From Parvularculaceae bacterium (GTDB taxonomy: Bacteria > Pseudomonadota > Alphaproteobacteria > Caulobacterales > Parvularculaceae), in NCBI GenBank assembly GCA_004213235.1, contig SHAI01000036.1, positions 1 through 14,250 of the forward strand: 14,250 nt of DNA, in the 5' to 3' direction. Shown here piece after piece: positions 14,035 through 14,250 of the stretch. Position numbers and translations under genes: made by a program. How positions within the stretch are numbered: the stretch's first letter is position 1; every line of letters begins with the position of its first letter. The notes below the pieces were generated by a model. The model was not told where the DNA came from. It worked only from the letters and a program-made list of their open reading frames with translations, and made no database searches.

Positions 14035-14250
14035 ATGAACATGACGTCCAAATCCCGTCTGGTCGGTCTTATTGGCGGCGTTAGCCCTGAATCGACGCAG
14101 ATCTATTACCGTGCCATGAACGAGGCTGCATCGGCGGCGCGGGGCGTTGATCATTCGGCGACAGTTCTGATTTATGCGCTCGATTACGGGGCCATGGTAA
14201 GTCTCTATCACGAAAACCGATGGGACGAATTCAATACAGAGGTGGCGAAG
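14035..14250 (+). CDS. Aspartate/glutamate racemase family protein (3' end outside window)
   Basis: Only the first 72 codons are present. The N-terminus SRLVGLIGGVSPESTQIYYRAMNEA matches the start of cofactor-independent Asp/Glu racemases of the RacX/YgeA type, with the GGxSxxST..YY signature; LIYALDYGAM fits the following strand. The two catalytic cysteines are not both within reach, so activity cannot be judged. ATG 14035 and ATG 14041 are both in frame and neither has a strong ribosome site. It begins 17 nt after lemA, so it is probably cotranscribed. Confidence 0.8.
   Translation, partial: MNMTSKSRLVGLIGGVSPESTQIYYRAMNEAASAARGVDHSATVLIYALDYGAMVSLYHENRWDEFNTEVAK

Noticed and set aside
1..14250. 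A hidden mobile element, phage, defence or biosynthetic system
   Set aside because: No transposase, integrase, terminal repeat, tRNA attachment site or unknown gene cluster is visible. Nearly all coding capacity is taken by recognised conserved genes.

Overview
This window is chromosomal DNA from an alphaproteobacterium, read here from gene order and protein signatures, not from a database search. Two conserved housekeeping blocks lie back to back: rpsF-rpsR-rplI-dnaB-alr on the minus strand and fabD-fabG-acpP-fabF-mltG-yicC-gmk on the plus strand. The insertion in the C-terminal half of DnaB (EEYYLRR to HAKWLERMEQ) and the long acidic tail on ribosomal protein bL9 also fit Alphaproteobacteria. 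I cannot name a genus.

Layout. Positions 1-1014 (minus) hold most of an LpxR-like outer-membrane lipid A deacylase whose 3' end lies beyond the window. Positions 1206-2324 (minus) are alanine racemase, and 2488-4029 (minus) the replicative helicase DnaB. A strong intrinsic terminator sits only 16 bases before the dnaB start codon. Positions 4160-5413 (minus) are the ribosomal protein genes rplI, rpsR and rpsF. Positions 5414-5735 are a divergent promoter region. Positions 5736-9233 (plus) encode the core of type II fatty acid synthesis: malonyl transfer, ketoreduction, acyl carrier protein and condensation. mltG, yicC and gmk follow to 11937. A BaiN/YhiN-family flavoprotein gene (11934-13160, minus) converges on gmk and shares four bases of stop codon with it. 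A 293-base divergent gap leads to lemA (13454-14017, plus), and the start of an aspartate/glutamate-racemase-family gene is cut by the right edge.

How the genes fit together. The minus block couples ribosomal proteins (S6 and S18 are direct binding partners) to replication and to D-alanine supply for peptidoglycan. The plus block makes fatty acids for membrane and lipid A, then encodes a glycan terminase (MltG), a probable RNase (YicC) and a nucleotide kinase (Gmk). The LpxR-like protein would edit lipid A made from the same fatty acids.

I found no mobile element, CRISPR array, tRNA or rRNA, phage gene or defence system, and no evidence for a previously undescribed multi-gene system. The observations most worth a second look are regulatory: the terminator abutting dnaB, the rpsF leader, the shared TTAA stop codons, and the unusual translation starts.
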